DNA from: Metapseudomonas sp043392685
GTDB lineage: Bacteria > Pseudomonadota > Gammaproteobacteria > Pseudomonadales > Pseudomonadaceae
Assembly (NCBI GenBank): GCA_043392685.1
Contig: JBHZGM010000010.1
Direction: 5' to 3' (one strand)
DNA length: 64,000 bases
Shown in pieces: positions 26,483-35,050 of this stretch; position 1 is the first letter of the stretch; each line of letters begins with the position of its first letter. The translations under genes and the position numbers were made by a program. Below the pieces are notes generated by a model that was not told the origin of the DNA, made no database searches, and was given only the letters and a program-made list of their open reading frames with translations.

Positions 26483-27001
26483 TCAGAGCCAGTCGAGGTC
26501 GTTGAAGCCACGCGCGATGTAACCGCCCTTCTCCACCGACGAGCCCTCGTAGCCGAACAGAGGGAACAGGGTCTTGTTGTCGTAGAGGCCGAACATCAGC
26601 GCGCTGCGGGTTTCACGGAAGAAGGGGGTGGTTTCGATCTCGCGCAACAGCGCAACGCGGTCGTCTTCGTTGGCAATGTCCTCGAAGGCTCGGTCATGCA
26701 CGGCTCGGGCGCGGGCCTGCAACGCGTTGATGCCTTCACGAACCAGGTCCGGCTTCTTGCCAACCAGCTCGAACAGCGACTTGGCGTAAGGCGCATCGCC
26801 GAGGCGGTCGTGGGGATAGATGTCGCGACCCATGCGCAGCAGGCCGGCGGGCAGTTGGGGCAGCACGTCATCGGCGAGGACTTTGACCGGGATGAGCTGC
26901 CCGGCGACGGCGGTGGCGCCGATGATCAGCGCGGACTGACCCGATAGGCTGAGGAAGCGTCGGCGGCTCAGAGGGCCGCTCAGAGAGGAAGAGTCATGCA
27001 T
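26483..27001 (-). CDS. Gluconate 2-dehydrogenase subunit 3-like protein, Tat-exported
   Basis: A 172-aa protein with a twin-arginine signal (SRRRFLSLSG near residue 12, then a hydrophobic stretch to about residue 37). The remainder fits the gluconate 2-dehydrogenase small-subunit family, which usually escorts a GMC flavoprotein through Tat. The ATG at 27001 (MHDSSSL) has GGAG upstream. It is the first gene of the eight-gene operon and is preceded by an Hfq/Crc motif and a sigma-54 promoter. Confidence 0.85.
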   Translation of the reverse strand: MHDSSSLSGPLSRRRFLSLSGQSALIIGATAVAGQLIPVKVLADDVLPQLPAGLLRMGRDIYPHDRLGDAPYAKSLFELVGKKPDLVREGINALQARARAVHDRAFEDIANEDDRVALLREIETTPFFRETRSALMFGLYDNKTLFPLFGYEGSSVEKGGYIARGFNDLDWL

Positions 27002-27058
27002 GGCAGAGCTCCAGGCTATTGCCGGCACGCCTGCAAGGTGGGAACAGGTGTGGCGACG

Positions 27059-27069
27059 TTGTTGTTATT
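27059..27069 (-). promoter_or_regulatory. Hfq/Crc A-rich motif in operon leader
   Basis: The minus strand reads AATAACAACAA, two overlapping AAnAAnAA matches, between the sigma-54 start region and the first ATG. Confidence 0.65.
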
Positions 27070-27106
27070 CGTCCGGGTGCCTTTTCGGCCCCTCGATAGC
27101 CATGGA

Positions 27107-27121
27107 GCAGCTTGTGTGCCA
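27107..27121 (-). promoter_or_regulatory. Sigma-54 (-24/-12) promoter of dehydrogenase operon
   Basis: The minus strand reads TGGCACACAAGCTGC; compared with TGGCACGNNNNTTGC it keeps GG at -24, GC at -12 and the exact spacing. Transcription would start near 27094 and run into the 27001 gene. Confidence 0.85.
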
Positions 27122-27196
27122 ATGCCGCGGAATGTCTATAACACCATGTTTTTAAAGGGTTTTATTTAACGAGAAAGACATCCTGGAGGCAGGACC

Positions 27197-27245
27197 TGTA
27201 AAGCGCAGGCTTTACACCTGTAAGCATCCTTCCAATCGCTTTACA
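27197..27245. promoter_or_regulatory. Upstream activator sites for the sigma-54 activator
   Basis: Two inverted repeats: TGTAAAG-N6-CTTTACA (27197-27216) and TGTAAGC-N12-GCTTTACA (27219-27245). The 12-mer TTACACCTGTAA (27212-27223) recurs exactly, on the other strand, at 28435-28446. They lie 80-140 bp upstream of the -24/-12 promoter, normal for enhancer sites. Confidence 0.65.
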
Positions 27246-27303
27246 GCCGTATGGAAGTCGATTGGTTGTCATGGATTCCTCCCCTGATGCGACGAGAAGA
27301 ACC

Positions 27304-27326
27304 TAAAAAAGGGGCCCGTGGGCCCC
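27304..27326 (-). terminator. Rho-independent terminator of porin-like gene
   Basis: On the minus strand GGGGCC-loop-GGCCCC is followed by six U residues, 25 bp after the stop of the porin-like gene. Confidence 0.9.
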
Positions 27327-27350
27327 AAGAGAACGGACCGTCCAGACCGC

Positions 27351-28274
27351 TCAGAACACCTGCATCAGGCGTACGTTCAACCTGTGCTCTTCGCGAAAGC
27401 CGTTTTCCACCGCGAAATCCCGTCCATAGGTGGCCGCGACCTGGGTCTTCGGCAGGAAGAACCAGGAGAAGCCGAGGTTCCACTTGCCGGTCTCCTGGCG
27501 ATCATCCAGTTGGAGGTCATCGACGCGGCTGGCGCCGCCATCGAGCCACGACAGGCCGGCGCGCAGGTCCGCCTGCGGGGTCAACTGGTAGCGCAGGAAG
27601 CCCTGGTACTGGTAGCTGGGTTTCTGCCTCTGGGTCCAACGGCCGCTGCCGTAATGGTTGTTGCGCCCGTAAAACATCACATCGGCGGCCAGGTCCAGGG
27701 AGAGGTTTTCGGTCAGCCCGGTAACGTAGGCGGCTTGCACGTTCAGCTTCCAGCGGTTCTCGCCGAGGTTGAGATCGTCATCGGCGTCGTACTCGCCCAA
27801 GGGCAGGAACAGATAGGGAGTAATGCCCAAGTAGCGGCGGCGCTCCGGTTCATTGATCAGCCAGAGAGGCATGGCCAGGATCGGATCGGCCAGGCCACTG
27901 GAGTCACCCAAGCCCTGGCGCCCGTCCAGGCGCCCGAATGGCAGCAGCACTTGAGGCGCCACACGAAAGCCTCCGATGTCGGAATAGTGGACCAGGCGCA
28001 ATATCCCGATCTCCGAGTCCAGCCCCGGCGCGTCGGGTAGGCTGTGCCCCGCGCGGTACAGCCGATCACGCTCGGCCCCTTGCAGGTAGAGCAGGCCCAA
28101 TGTGGTGCCGGCAGGCGCGGCCACATAGTCGCCGGCATCGAGGTCCAACGCGCTGGCCGGCCATGTGGCAGTGAGTCCGCCGGCCAGAAGTACGAGGCCC
28201 CACGCAGCGGCCCAGGTTCGGTTGTCGAGTGACGAGGGACCAGTCACGCTGGTCCGTTGCAGGTAAGGCAGCAT
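27351..28274 (-). CDS. MetA-pathway phenol-degradation-type outer-membrane transporter
   Basis: A 307-aa protein of the Phenol_MetA_deg (SphA-like) family. It has a Sec signal ending near PASALD (about residue 45), repeated amphipathic beta-strands and a C-terminal aromatic residue (RLMQVF), as in outer-membrane barrels. The ATG at 28274 follows CGAGG. It has its own sigma-54 promoter and terminator and sits between the dehydrogenase operon and the activator. A role in substrate entry for that operon is inferred. Confidence 0.85.
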   Translation of the reverse strand: MLPYLQRTSVTGPSSLDNRTWAAAWGLVLLAGGLTATWPASALDLDAGDYVAAPAGTTLGLLYLQGAERDRLYRAGHSLPDAPGLDSEIGILRLVHYSDIGGFRVAPQVLLPFGRLDGRQGLGDSSGLADPILAMPLWLINEPERRRYLGITPYLFLPLGEYDADDDLNLGENRWKLNVQAAYVTGLTENLSLDLAADVMFYGRNNHYGSGRWTQRQKPSYQYQGFLRYQLTPQADLRAGLSWLDGGASRVDDLQLDDRQETGKWNLGFSWFFLPKTQVAATYGRDFAVENGFREEHRLNVRLMQVF

Positions 28275-28287
28275 CGAGCATCCTCGT

Positions 28288-28295
28288 TTCTTGTT
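28288..28295 (-). promoter_or_regulatory. Hfq/Crc A-rich motif before porin-like gene
   Basis: The minus strand reads AACAAGAA just before the CGAGG ribosome-binding site. Confidence 0.6.
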
Positions 28296-28328
28296 GTAGT
28301 ACCCCGGTGGGGGCCGAGGTAGCGCGGC

Positions 28329-28343
28329 GCAGAATGCGTGCCA
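28329..28343 (-). promoter_or_regulatory. Sigma-54 (-24/-12) promoter of porin-like gene
   Basis: The minus strand reads TGGCACGCATTCTGC, which differs from TGGCACGNNNNTTGC at one base. It is correctly placed about 55-70 bp upstream of the ATG. Confidence 0.88.
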
Positions 28344-28434
28344 AACCGTTGAATGATCCTTCAAGGCTATGAATCAAAAGGATTTCTCAGCCACGAGAAG
28401 AAAGCCCGATGCTCTCCTTCGAGTGTTCGGGGTA

Positions 28435-28446
28435 TTACAGGTGTAA
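28435..28446. promoter_or_regulatory. Upstream activator site shared with the operon
   Basis: TTACAGGTGTAA is the exact reverse complement of TTACACCTGTAA at 27212-27223. It lies about 100 bp upstream of the porin sigma-54 promoter and 160 bp before the activator gene. Confidence 0.65.
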
Positions 28447-28546
28447 GAAAGATGCGTCTGACCCCGACTAACAGGCAGGTGACGCCGGAGGGCTAAACTC
28501 GTAAGGTGATTGCACTGGTGCCAGGCAGCTCTCTGTGCAACCGGTC

Positions 28547-28557
28547 AACAAGAACAA
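28547..28557 (+). promoter_or_regulatory. Hfq/Crc A-rich motif before sigma-54 activator
   Basis: AACAAGAACAA lies 48 bp upstream of the activator ATG and contains two overlapping AAnAAnAA matches. Confidence 0.55.
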
Positions 28558-28604
28558 GATCGTCACGGATCTCGGGCGCCTCACCCTCGAGTCCGGGAGG
28601 CCGC

Positions 28605-30554
28605 ATGAGCATCATTTCGACCCCCAGCCTGCATATCGACACCGTACTGTCCTATGCCAGTGACGGTGCCGGGCACGAATCCATCATCACCCGCTCCTGG
28701 AAACGCTGTATCCAGGATTACGGCCTGGATCCGGCAAAGCCAGCGCTTCCGCGTTTCGTCCCGCGTCAGGTATTGCGAGAACACCAGGACCATGCAGACG
28801 AGCTGATCAATGTGGCGCGGGCCGGTGTCGAGCAGTTGTACCGGCACATCGCCGAACTCGGCTACGTCATACTCCTTACCGATAACCGGGGTATCACCGT
28901 ACAGTTTCTCGGTGATCCGCTGGATGAAGCGGCACATCGCAAAACCGGCCTTTATCTGGGTGCCGACTGGAGTGAAGACCATGCCGGGACCTGCGCGGTG
29001 GGAACCTGCATCAAGGAGCAGCAGCCGCTGACCTGTCACCATCATGATCATTTCAGCGCTCACCACATCACCCTGACCTGTACCGCCGTCCCCATCTTCA
29101 ATCCCCAGGGACAGCTATTGGCGGTGCTCGATATCTCGGCATTGAAATCGCCCCCGTCCAAGGAGTCGCAGCTATTTGCCCTGCAACTGGTCAAGCAGTA
29201 CGCGCGGATGATCGAAGATGCCTACTTCCTGCGTCGCTACCGTACAGAGCACATCCTCTGCTTCGACCGATCCCGCGAGTTCGTCCTGATCAATCGTCAG
29301 TATCTGCTGGCGCTTGCCGGGGACGGCAGTCTCCTGGCAGCCAACACCGCGGCCCGGGGGCTGCTCGCCGATTGTGGCCTGCAGTTGGCGGAGCGGCCGT
29401 CGGCGCTGGCTCGCAGAGTCGGCATCGAGGATCTGTTCGACTGCGTGCCTGAAGATATCTTCAGCATTCCTCACGCCAGTTCCGACCAGGTGCGCGCCTT
29501 CCGCACTCACCGACAGAACGCCCTGTTCTTTGCCGCATTGATGGAACCCAGCCGTGCGTCTGCCGCCCCCGAGGCCCAGCGCACCAATCAGGAACGCTGC
29601 CCACTGGACGAGTTGGCCGATGACGACCCGGTCATGCGCAAAATGCTGGCACGTGCCAAACGACTGTGCAGCGAGCCGCTGAACGTATTGCTCAATGGCG
29701 AAACCGGTACAGGCAAAGAGCGCCTTGCCCGCGCCCTGCACGACAGCAGCAACAGGCGCAAAGCCCCCTTCATCGCCATCAACTGCGCTGCGATGCCCGA
29801 ATCATTGATCGAGAGCGAACTCTTCGGTTACCAGCCCGGCACCTTCACTGGGGCACGCAGCAAGGGTATGCGAGGACTGATCCAGCAAGCCGATGGCGGC
29901 ACGCTCTTCCTGGATGAAATCGGTGACATGCCACTGCACCTGCAGACAAGGCTGCTGCGCGTGCTTGCCGAGCAGGAAGTGATGCCGCTGGGCGGCGAAA
30001 AGCCGATCAAGGTCGATATCCGTGTCATCGCGGCGAGTCACCGCGACCTGCGGCAAATGATCGAACAAAGCGAGTTCCGCGAAGACCTCTACTACCGACT
30101 CAATGGCGCAATCCTGCGCCTGCCTGCACTGCGCGAACGGGCCGACAAGAATTACCTGATAGAGCGCATATTCAGAGAGCTCTGTGATCAACGCCAACGT
30201 CCCGCTCGAATCCGGGGCGACGCCATGAGTGCTCTCCTCGGCTATGCCTGGCCAGGCAATATTCGCGAGTTACGCAATGCGCTGCAATTTGCCTTGGCCA
30301 CCGCCGAGACTGATGAAATCACGGTCAACGACCTGCCCGAAGAATGCCTGCCGAGCGTCAATCCAAGGCAGGTCATGAGCTCTATTTCAGGCCTAGAGCA
30401 GCAGACATCCCATGGGCGTGCAATCGAAGATTGCTTGCGCCGACAGCGCTGGAATGTCAGCGCTGCAGCGCGTGAGTTGGGTATGTCGCGCCCGACCCTC
30501 TATCGCTGGATGAAACTTCATCACATCGTTCCGCCCAACGCCCTGGACAGCTAA
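28605..30554 (+). CDS. AcoR-like sigma-54-dependent activator
   Basis: A 649-aa enhancer-binding protein. The N-terminal part (about residues 60-170) is GAF-like; the AAA+ domain has Walker A GETGTGKE (about residue 365), the sigma-54 contact loop, here GTFTGA (about 412) rather than the usual GAFTGA, and Walker B GGTLFLDEIGDM; the C-terminus has a Fis-type HTH (NVSAAARELGMSRPTLYRWM). The ATG at 28605 (MSIISTPSLH) has GGGAGG upstream. Position and the two -24/-12 promoters next to it indicate it controls the dehydrogenase operon and the porin. The ligand is probably the substrate or acetoin-like intermediate. Confidence 0.92.
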   Translation: MSIISTPSLHIDTVLSYASDGAGHESIITRSWKRCIQDYGLDPAKPALPRFVPRQVLREHQDHADELINVARAGVEQLYRHIAELGYVILLTDNRGITVQFLGDPLDEAAHRKTGLYLGADWSEDHAGTCAVGTCIKEQQPLTCHHHDHFSAHHITLTCTAVPIFNPQGQLLAVLDISALKSPPSKESQLFALQLVKQYARMIEDAYFLRRYRTEHILCFDRSREFVLINRQYLLALAGDGSLLAANTAARGLLADCGLQLAERPSALARRVGIEDLFDCVPEDIFSIPHASSDQVRAFRTHRQNALFFAALMEPSRASAAPEAQRTNQERCPLDELADDDPVMRKMLARAKRLCSEPLNVLLNGETGTGKERLARALHDSSNRRKAPFIAINCAAMPESLIESELFGYQPGTFTGARSKGMRGLIQQADGGTLFLDEIGDMPLHLQTRLLRVLAEQEVMPLGGEKPIKVDIRVIAASHRDLRQMIEQSEFREDLYYRLNGAILRLPALRERADKNYLIERIFRELCDQRQRPARIRGDAMSALLGYAWPGNIRELRNALQFALATAETDEITVNDLPEECLPSVNPRQVMSSISGLEQQTSHGRAIEDCLRRQRWNVSAAARELGMSRPTLYRWMKLHHIVPPNALDS

Positions 30555-30565
30555 GCGATGACCTC

Positions 30566-30606
30566 AAGTGCCCTGGCCGGCTCCAGGCGGGGCCGGCCGG
30601 GGCACT
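30566..30606. terminator. Large hairpin between convergent genes
   Basis: GTGCCC-t-GGCCGGC pairs with GCCGGCC-g-GGGCAC. It lies between the activator stop and the VOC fragment stop. No clear U-tract, but the position fits termination of both. Confidence 0.6.
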
Positions 30607-30615
30607 TGCGCCGAA

Positions 30616-30828
30616 TCAGTGCTCAGGCGTGCGCGGATTCCACAAAAGACGCGTCAATCCTCTCTCATAACCCATCCCATCGGGGAAGCTGACCAGTTCC
30701 AGCTGCAGACCCCAGGGCGCCAGAAAGTACACCCACGTCAGTCCTTTGGCCGGGCCTTCGGTGAAGGTCGATGGAGTATCCAGTACCTGTACGCCACGAG
30801 ACTTGAGGTAATCGACCGCTGATTTCAT
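30616..30828 (-). pseudogene. VOC/glyoxalase-family protein, C-terminal fragment
   Basis: A 70-aa reading frame resembling the last half of a glyoxalase/bleomycin-resistance fold protein: STFTEGPAKGLTWVYFLAPW then GLQLELVSFPDGMGYE. Full members are about 130-150 aa. Sequence upstream shows no continuation, so it is probably a truncated remnant. Confidence 0.7.
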
Positions 30829-31384
30829 CGCTGACCTTTGGGATTTGGATCAGGCGGCAGTCTTAGAGGCTGCGCAGCGCCAACGAGCATCACTAAGGAA
30901 CCCGCCCCATACTGCGCAAACTGCTTCAGCAGGAGCTAACCCAGACCGAGAGGCTGTTATCGAGCTTCGAATTGGTGATTTGATCGTTCGTACGGTCGCG
31001 GCCAGCACGATGCCAACGTGTCAAACGCACGCTGCTATGCACAGGTCGCATGGAAATTCCTGGCAATGCTGCTTTTTCCCTTGGTTTTCAAAGTCAGGGA
31101 GGAGCTTGCCGAGGTCTGCATCATTCGGGGACAACTGCTCCGCTCACGGCAATGGCACGTAAAGCCTGGACCCAGTGCTTCAACCACCAGGCACCAAGAT
31201 AACGGCCATACCTTGGCGGTTGCGCCTCAGAATCAAATCTAATCAGCATACTGGCCCGGATGACGCCCCCGCTGGAGTGCTGTCGAGCACTACCGCAACT
31301 CCACCAGAACCGCAGGCACAGGGGAAAGCCTAACGATGACGCGCCCCCTGCCCTGCGTATTCAGGTGAACGGCTATCGGCGTCT
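30829..31384. other. Gene-poor stretch, probable debris
   Basis: About 550 bp with no convincing gene. The segment around 30930-31000 translates to AVIELRIGDLIVRTVAA, faintly like the C-terminus of an IS66-type accessory protein, but too short to call. Confidence 0.4.
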
Positions 31385-32947
31385 CTATTTCACCTCTTCG
31401 ATTTCACCAGGGCGCCAGGTCTGGTCGAACCAGGGCTCGAGCGGACCGTACAGCCGGAACAGCGTGTACCAGGCTTTTCCAGGTACGGTCTGGATCCAGT
31501 TAGCGTCCTTGCCTTCCGGCGCCTGCGGGCCGAAATACAGGTCAATGGAGCCGTCTGCATTGGCGATCAGGTCATCGCGCTTGTTGTTCTTGCTGGGGAA
31601 CGTCTGGCCTGTTTGCAGCTCGGACCGGGTTTGCGGGTCGTAGACCACGATGGACCAGAAGTTCTTGGCAGGTGCATTGGCGGGGATGTTCAGCCGGTAG
31701 GTCTTGCTGCCGTCCAGGTAGGCCCCCTTCCTGTCAGTCGCCGCATAGGCGTACTGCGAGCCCGCCCCGACCATCTTCAACACCATGGCCGGGGTGTTGA
31801 CGGTGGCCTGGTAGAAGAACAGCGTCCGCGCATCCAGATTGCGGCCGCCCATACCTTTGTCTGAGAGCCACTGATAGTCGCCGCCGATGAATGCATGGGT
31901 CCATGCACTACCCGGATGGAGAGGGGCATCTTTAAAACGCGGTCGGAAACTGATTGCCCGGGCGGTCGCGTTGCCGATGGCGACTGCCTCGGTGAGTATC
32001 TTCTGCATCCGCGCGTCTGGTGCGAAGGGTTTGCCCTTCTCGATACCGATTGCAGCGAAAAGCCCACGCAGCTCCGGGTCAAGCATCGACACAGGCTCGC
32101 GATCGATCACGGTATGAAGCTCTTCGTAGAACTTGAAGTTGTTGGCGTGGATGGTGTTGAAGAATTTCCGCGAGGCGCTGACAAACTCCATCTTCGGAGG
32201 ATTGCCCTTGCTGGACAACGGATAGACCTTTACCCCGCTCTCGAACATCTTGGTGGCGGCATCGGGTTTGCCGTCCACCAGGAAGCCGCGCAGGATCAGC
32301 CAGTTGACGTAACTGGTCGACCTGGAAACGAAGTATTTCTCACCTTCGACGACAGCTTCCATACCGCCCACTGGCGGAGCGAGATCCCCCTTGTAGTCCG
32401 GTGGCAGGATCAGGTATTTCCCCCCCTTGCCGCGGTCGGGACCTGGGGCGCCCATGTCCGTGACGAAGCGAAAGTACGCGTCGTTGACGGTGCCGGGGCC
32501 CGAACCTGGTGGAATCTCGACAACGGTTGCACCGTCCTTCTCGAGATTCAGGAACACCGACAAATAGACCGTGTCGGTATTGCCGGTCAGCATCAGCGGA
32601 GCCGAATCCAGCAACTTGTCCATGATGAGTGCCTTGTTCGAGGCATCCACCCCCATGCTGAGGTGACCCAGGCGCAGCCCTTCAATGGAGGTGGCGGGGA
32701 TACCATTGAGGAAGGTCTCCACGCCTCGCATCAGGTCGAGGTTGTCATACAGCGCCTCGACCGTCGCCGCATCCGGCATTCCGTCGAAGAAACGCAATGT
32801 ACCCAGGCGGGTTTCGACGGAGTCCGGGGTCATGACCTTGTCGGGAATCCGGTAGTTGTAACCCGGTGTCTTGTCCTGTGTTGCGGCAACTGATGCGCAA
32901 CTCAGCATGGCCAACGCGGCCATGCACATCCTGTATTTGGTCGTCAT
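31385..32947 (-). CDS. DUF1254/DUF1214 periplasmic protein (copy A)
   Basis: A 520-aa protein with a Sec signal peptide (cut near SVAAT, about residue 22), an N-terminal DUF1254 domain (DNLDLMRGVETFLNG ... SNKALIMDKLLDSAPLMLTG NTDTVY) and a C-terminal DUF1214 domain (FWSIVVYDPQTRSELQTG, ending LYGPLEPWFDQTWRPGEI). The family function is unknown; it is common near transport and catabolic genes. AGGGAG precedes the ATG. It lies downstream of a truncated DUF3313 copy and dyad promoter P1. Confidence 0.9.
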   Translation of the reverse strand: MTTKYRMCMAALAMLSCASVAATQDKTPGYNYRIPDKVMTPDSVETRLGTLRFFDGMPDAATVEALYDNLDLMRGVETFLNGIPATSIEGLRLGHLSMGVDASNKALIMDKLLDSAPLMLTGNTDTVYLSVFLNLEKDGATVVEIPPGSGPGTVNDAYFRFVTDMGAPGPDRGKGGKYLILPPDYKGDLAPPVGGMEAVVEGEKYFVSRSTSYVNWLILRGFLVDGKPDAATKMFESGVKVYPLSSKGNPPKMEFVSASRKFFNTIHANNFKFYEELHTVIDREPVSMLDPELRGLFAAIGIEKGKPFAPDARMQKILTEAVAIGNATARAISFRPRFKDAPLHPGSAWTHAFIGGDYQWLSDKGMGGRNLDARTLFFYQATVNTPAMVLKMVGAGSQYAYAATDRKGAYLDGSKTYRLNIPANAPAKNFWSIVVYDPQTRSELQTGQTFPSKNNKRDDLIANADGSIDLYFGPQAPEGKDANWIQTVPGKAWYTLFRLYGPLEPWFDQTWRPGEIEEVK

Positions 32948-33073
32948 CGGAACTTACTCCCTTTCATTCTCTCGGCAATCTGACAAGACACGCTGAGACG
33001 GCTCAGCGGCTCTACGTTATATGGGCGTCACACAATCGGTACAGCCACTGACCGGGGTCATTCTTCCCCCCCT

Positions 33074-33254
33074 TCAAGACCTCAAAACCTCGGTGGTGAA
33101 CTCATCAATGAGCGGCTTGAGATCGGTACTGTCGTTGCGCAGCGTCTTCCCAAAGCCCTTGCGCACGACGCGCAGCACGGCCTTGCCAGCGCTGGTGTCG
33201 ATCAGTTCCCCTTCCAGATACAGCTCGGCATCCTGGTCGCGCTCACTAGGGGCG
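33074..33254 (-). pseudogene. Truncated duplicate of DUF3313 lipoprotein
   Basis: Codes ERDQDAELYLEGELIDTSAG through a VVRKGFGKTL-like end and closely matches the C-terminal about 65 residues of the intact DUF3313 gene at 35051-35713, at DNA level too. An in-frame 18-bp deletion removes the RQAIGFA region. The open frame extends to 33358 but that part is unrelated. It is a broken copy left by a segmental duplication. Confidence 0.88.
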
Positions 33255-33285
33255 GCCACCAGCAAAGCGCGACAGCATTCTGCAG

Positions 33286-33330
33286 AACATAAAAAGCCAC
33301 GGCTCAGGTTCCACCCCCAGCAACGGGGGG
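33286..33330 (-). promoter_or_regulatory. Dyad promoter P1 (CCCCC-N7-GGGGG-N22-TATGTT)
   Basis: Minus strand: CCCCC (33330-33326), N7, GGGGG (33318-33314), 22 bases, TATGTT (33291-33286). It points toward the truncated DUF3313 and DUF1254 copy A. Same architecture as P2-P5. Confidence 0.7.
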
Positions 33331-33506
33331 CATGACGTTGAACAAGACGGGAAAGCAACCAGAGCTCAGGCCTCGGGGCGCCGACGCTGTACTAGGATGA
33401 GGCCATGACATACGCGGCCGCGTGGTATCTGGGAGTGCCGAAGGTGAGACAAGGGGATTACCGCCCCCTCCGAATCAGGCTTGCGAACAACGAGTAGCCC
33501 AATGGG

Positions 33507-33529
33507 CCCCAATGCCAACTGCATTGGGG
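33507..33529 (-). terminator. Hairpin after DUF1254 copy B
   Basis: CCCCAATGC and GCATTGGGG pair around CAACT, 17 bp beyond the stop codon. There is no U-tract, so it may stabilise the 3' end or act with other factors. Confidence 0.55.
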
Positions 33530-33545
33530 CATCTCACCAAGGCAG

Positions 33546-34955
33546 CTAATTGACGCGGACGATCTGCGGCGGAGTCCAGCTACCATCCAGGATCGAGGGG
33601 TTGCCCTCCTTCGGCCAGTACATTCGCATCATTGGCAGGAAATCACCTTGAGGTGCCGGCAGCCAGTTGGCCTCCTTGTCCTTGCCGGGAGACTGGTGTT
33701 GGAAGTACAGCGTAAGCGAGCCGTCGGCGTTGTATTGCAGATCGTTGCGCGCGCTGACGGTGAACTTGCTGAGCGGGTTCGGCACGAACCACCAACCTTT
33801 GTCGATCTCATACATGGTGATGGACCAGAAGCCGTTCACCGGGGGCGTCTGCCCCTTGGGGAACGTCAGGGTGTACTTGTTTGCGCCGTTGAGTTTCTGT
33901 CCGTCGCTGTCCACCTCGGTGTAGGGATACACCGCGTCCCTCTCCACGTTTGCGGGCCAGCCGAAGGCTGCGACTACGGCACGCTTCATATAGTCAGTGC
34001 CGTATACACCAAGCCCCTTGGTGTAGGTCCAGCCGTTGACCTTGTGTCCCAGGGTGCCTTGGTTGGCCCCGATCTCCTTCAGGGCGACCTCTGGCAGGTC
34101 GCTCAACTTCGCTTGCAGCGCCGAGTCCAGGTTGCCGAGTTTGAACGGCTTGCAGGGTTCGATGCCAAGCTTGGCCATGCGGACCAGGATAGCGCCGTCC
34201 TCAGCGGCGGGAGGCGCCGCTTCACACATCAGTTCGGCGAGCTTGTTGAAATAGGTCTCGGTACTCATGCCGAGGATCACTTCCTGCGGTTTGGCCGTCA
34301 TGCTGAAGCCCGGATTCGGATCCACTGCTGGAGCCTTGGGCGTATAGGGTTTACCCCAGGCCGACAGCGGGGTGAGCTTCAACTGCGCCTGCAGGGCATT
34401 GACGGCCTCGTAATCCTTTTCGGTGCCATCGGCGTAGGTGCGCCCCAGAATCAACATCTTTCGGGTGGCGGATTTGATCTGCTTCATACCCTCGGGCACC
34501 TTGCCCTCCCAGCCCGGCCCGGTCAGCAGATAGTTGGCCGCAGCGCCGCCTGCGGTGCGCGCCCCAGGGGAGTCGAAGATGGTCATCCACAAGTTGTACA
34601 TCGGCATCAGGTAATAACGATCGCCCATGTCGGGATGACTGAATACCTGCGGCTCGCTCAAATCCGCCCAAGCAATCGAGTAGAGCGTGTCGGCATTCGG
34701 TGCCGACACGCCGCGGTACCCCGCCGGCGGATAACGCTTGACGTTGAAGAACTGCCCCATGGGGGCATGTTCGTTGTCCACCTTGTCTACGTTGGTCATC
34801 TGCACACGGGTGACCTCGGTAGTCATCAACGAATAGCCGTAGACGTAGGCGTCCTTGGCAATCTGCAGGAGTTCGTCCTGATCGGCAGCCGATGCATGGC
34901 CGGCTAGCCCCTGGCTGATAGCGGCAGCCAGCATGGCTGTAGATGCAATTTTCAT
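33546..34955 (-). CDS. DUF1254/DUF1214 periplasmic protein (copy B)
   Basis: A 469-aa protein with a signal peptide (cut near GHASA, about residue 24). DUF1254 hallmarks are DAYVYGYSLMTTEVTR and NADTLYSIAWADLS; the DUF1214 part has NGFWSITMYEIDKGWWFVPN. The ATG at 34955 (MKIAST) is preferred because AAGGAG is seven bases upstream; an ATG six bases earlier would sit on the ribosome-binding site. It ends a probable operon FadL - DUF3313 - DUF1254. It is a diverged paralogue of the gene at 31385. Confidence 0.9.
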   Translation of the reverse strand: MKIASTAMLAAAISQGLAGHASAADQDELLQIAKDAYVYGYSLMTTEVTRVQMTNVDKVDNEHAPMGQFFNVKRYPPAGYRGVSAPNADTLYSIAWADLSEPQVFSHPDMGDRYYLMPMYNLWMTIFDSPGARTAGGAAANYLLTGPGWEGKVPEGMKQIKSATRKMLILGRTYADGTEKDYEAVNALQAQLKLTPLSAWGKPYTPKAPAVDPNPGFSMTAKPQEVILGMSTETYFNKLAELMCEAAPPAAEDGAILVRMAKLGIEPCKPFKLGNLDSALQAKLSDLPEVALKEIGANQGTLGHKVNGWTYTKGLGVYGTDYMKRAVVAAFGWPANVERDAVYPYTEVDSDGQKLNGANKYTLTFPKGQTPPVNGFWSITMYEIDKGWWFVPNPLSKFTVSARNDLQYNADGSLTLYFQHQSPGKDKEANWLPAPQGDFLPMMRMYWPKEGNPSILDGSWTPPQIVRVN

Positions 34956-35050
34956 ATGCATTCTCCTTGGCTATGAGACGGTTTTTGCGCACAGGAACAC
35001 AGCGCGGTCTGGATATCGAATCACTTACTCGCGCACAGTCCCCTGCAGGG

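Noticed and set aside
30845..31242. Short plus-strand frames in the gene-poor stretch
   Set aside because: No ribosome-binding site, no family resemblance beyond a faint IS66-like tail, and overlapping frames of equal length.
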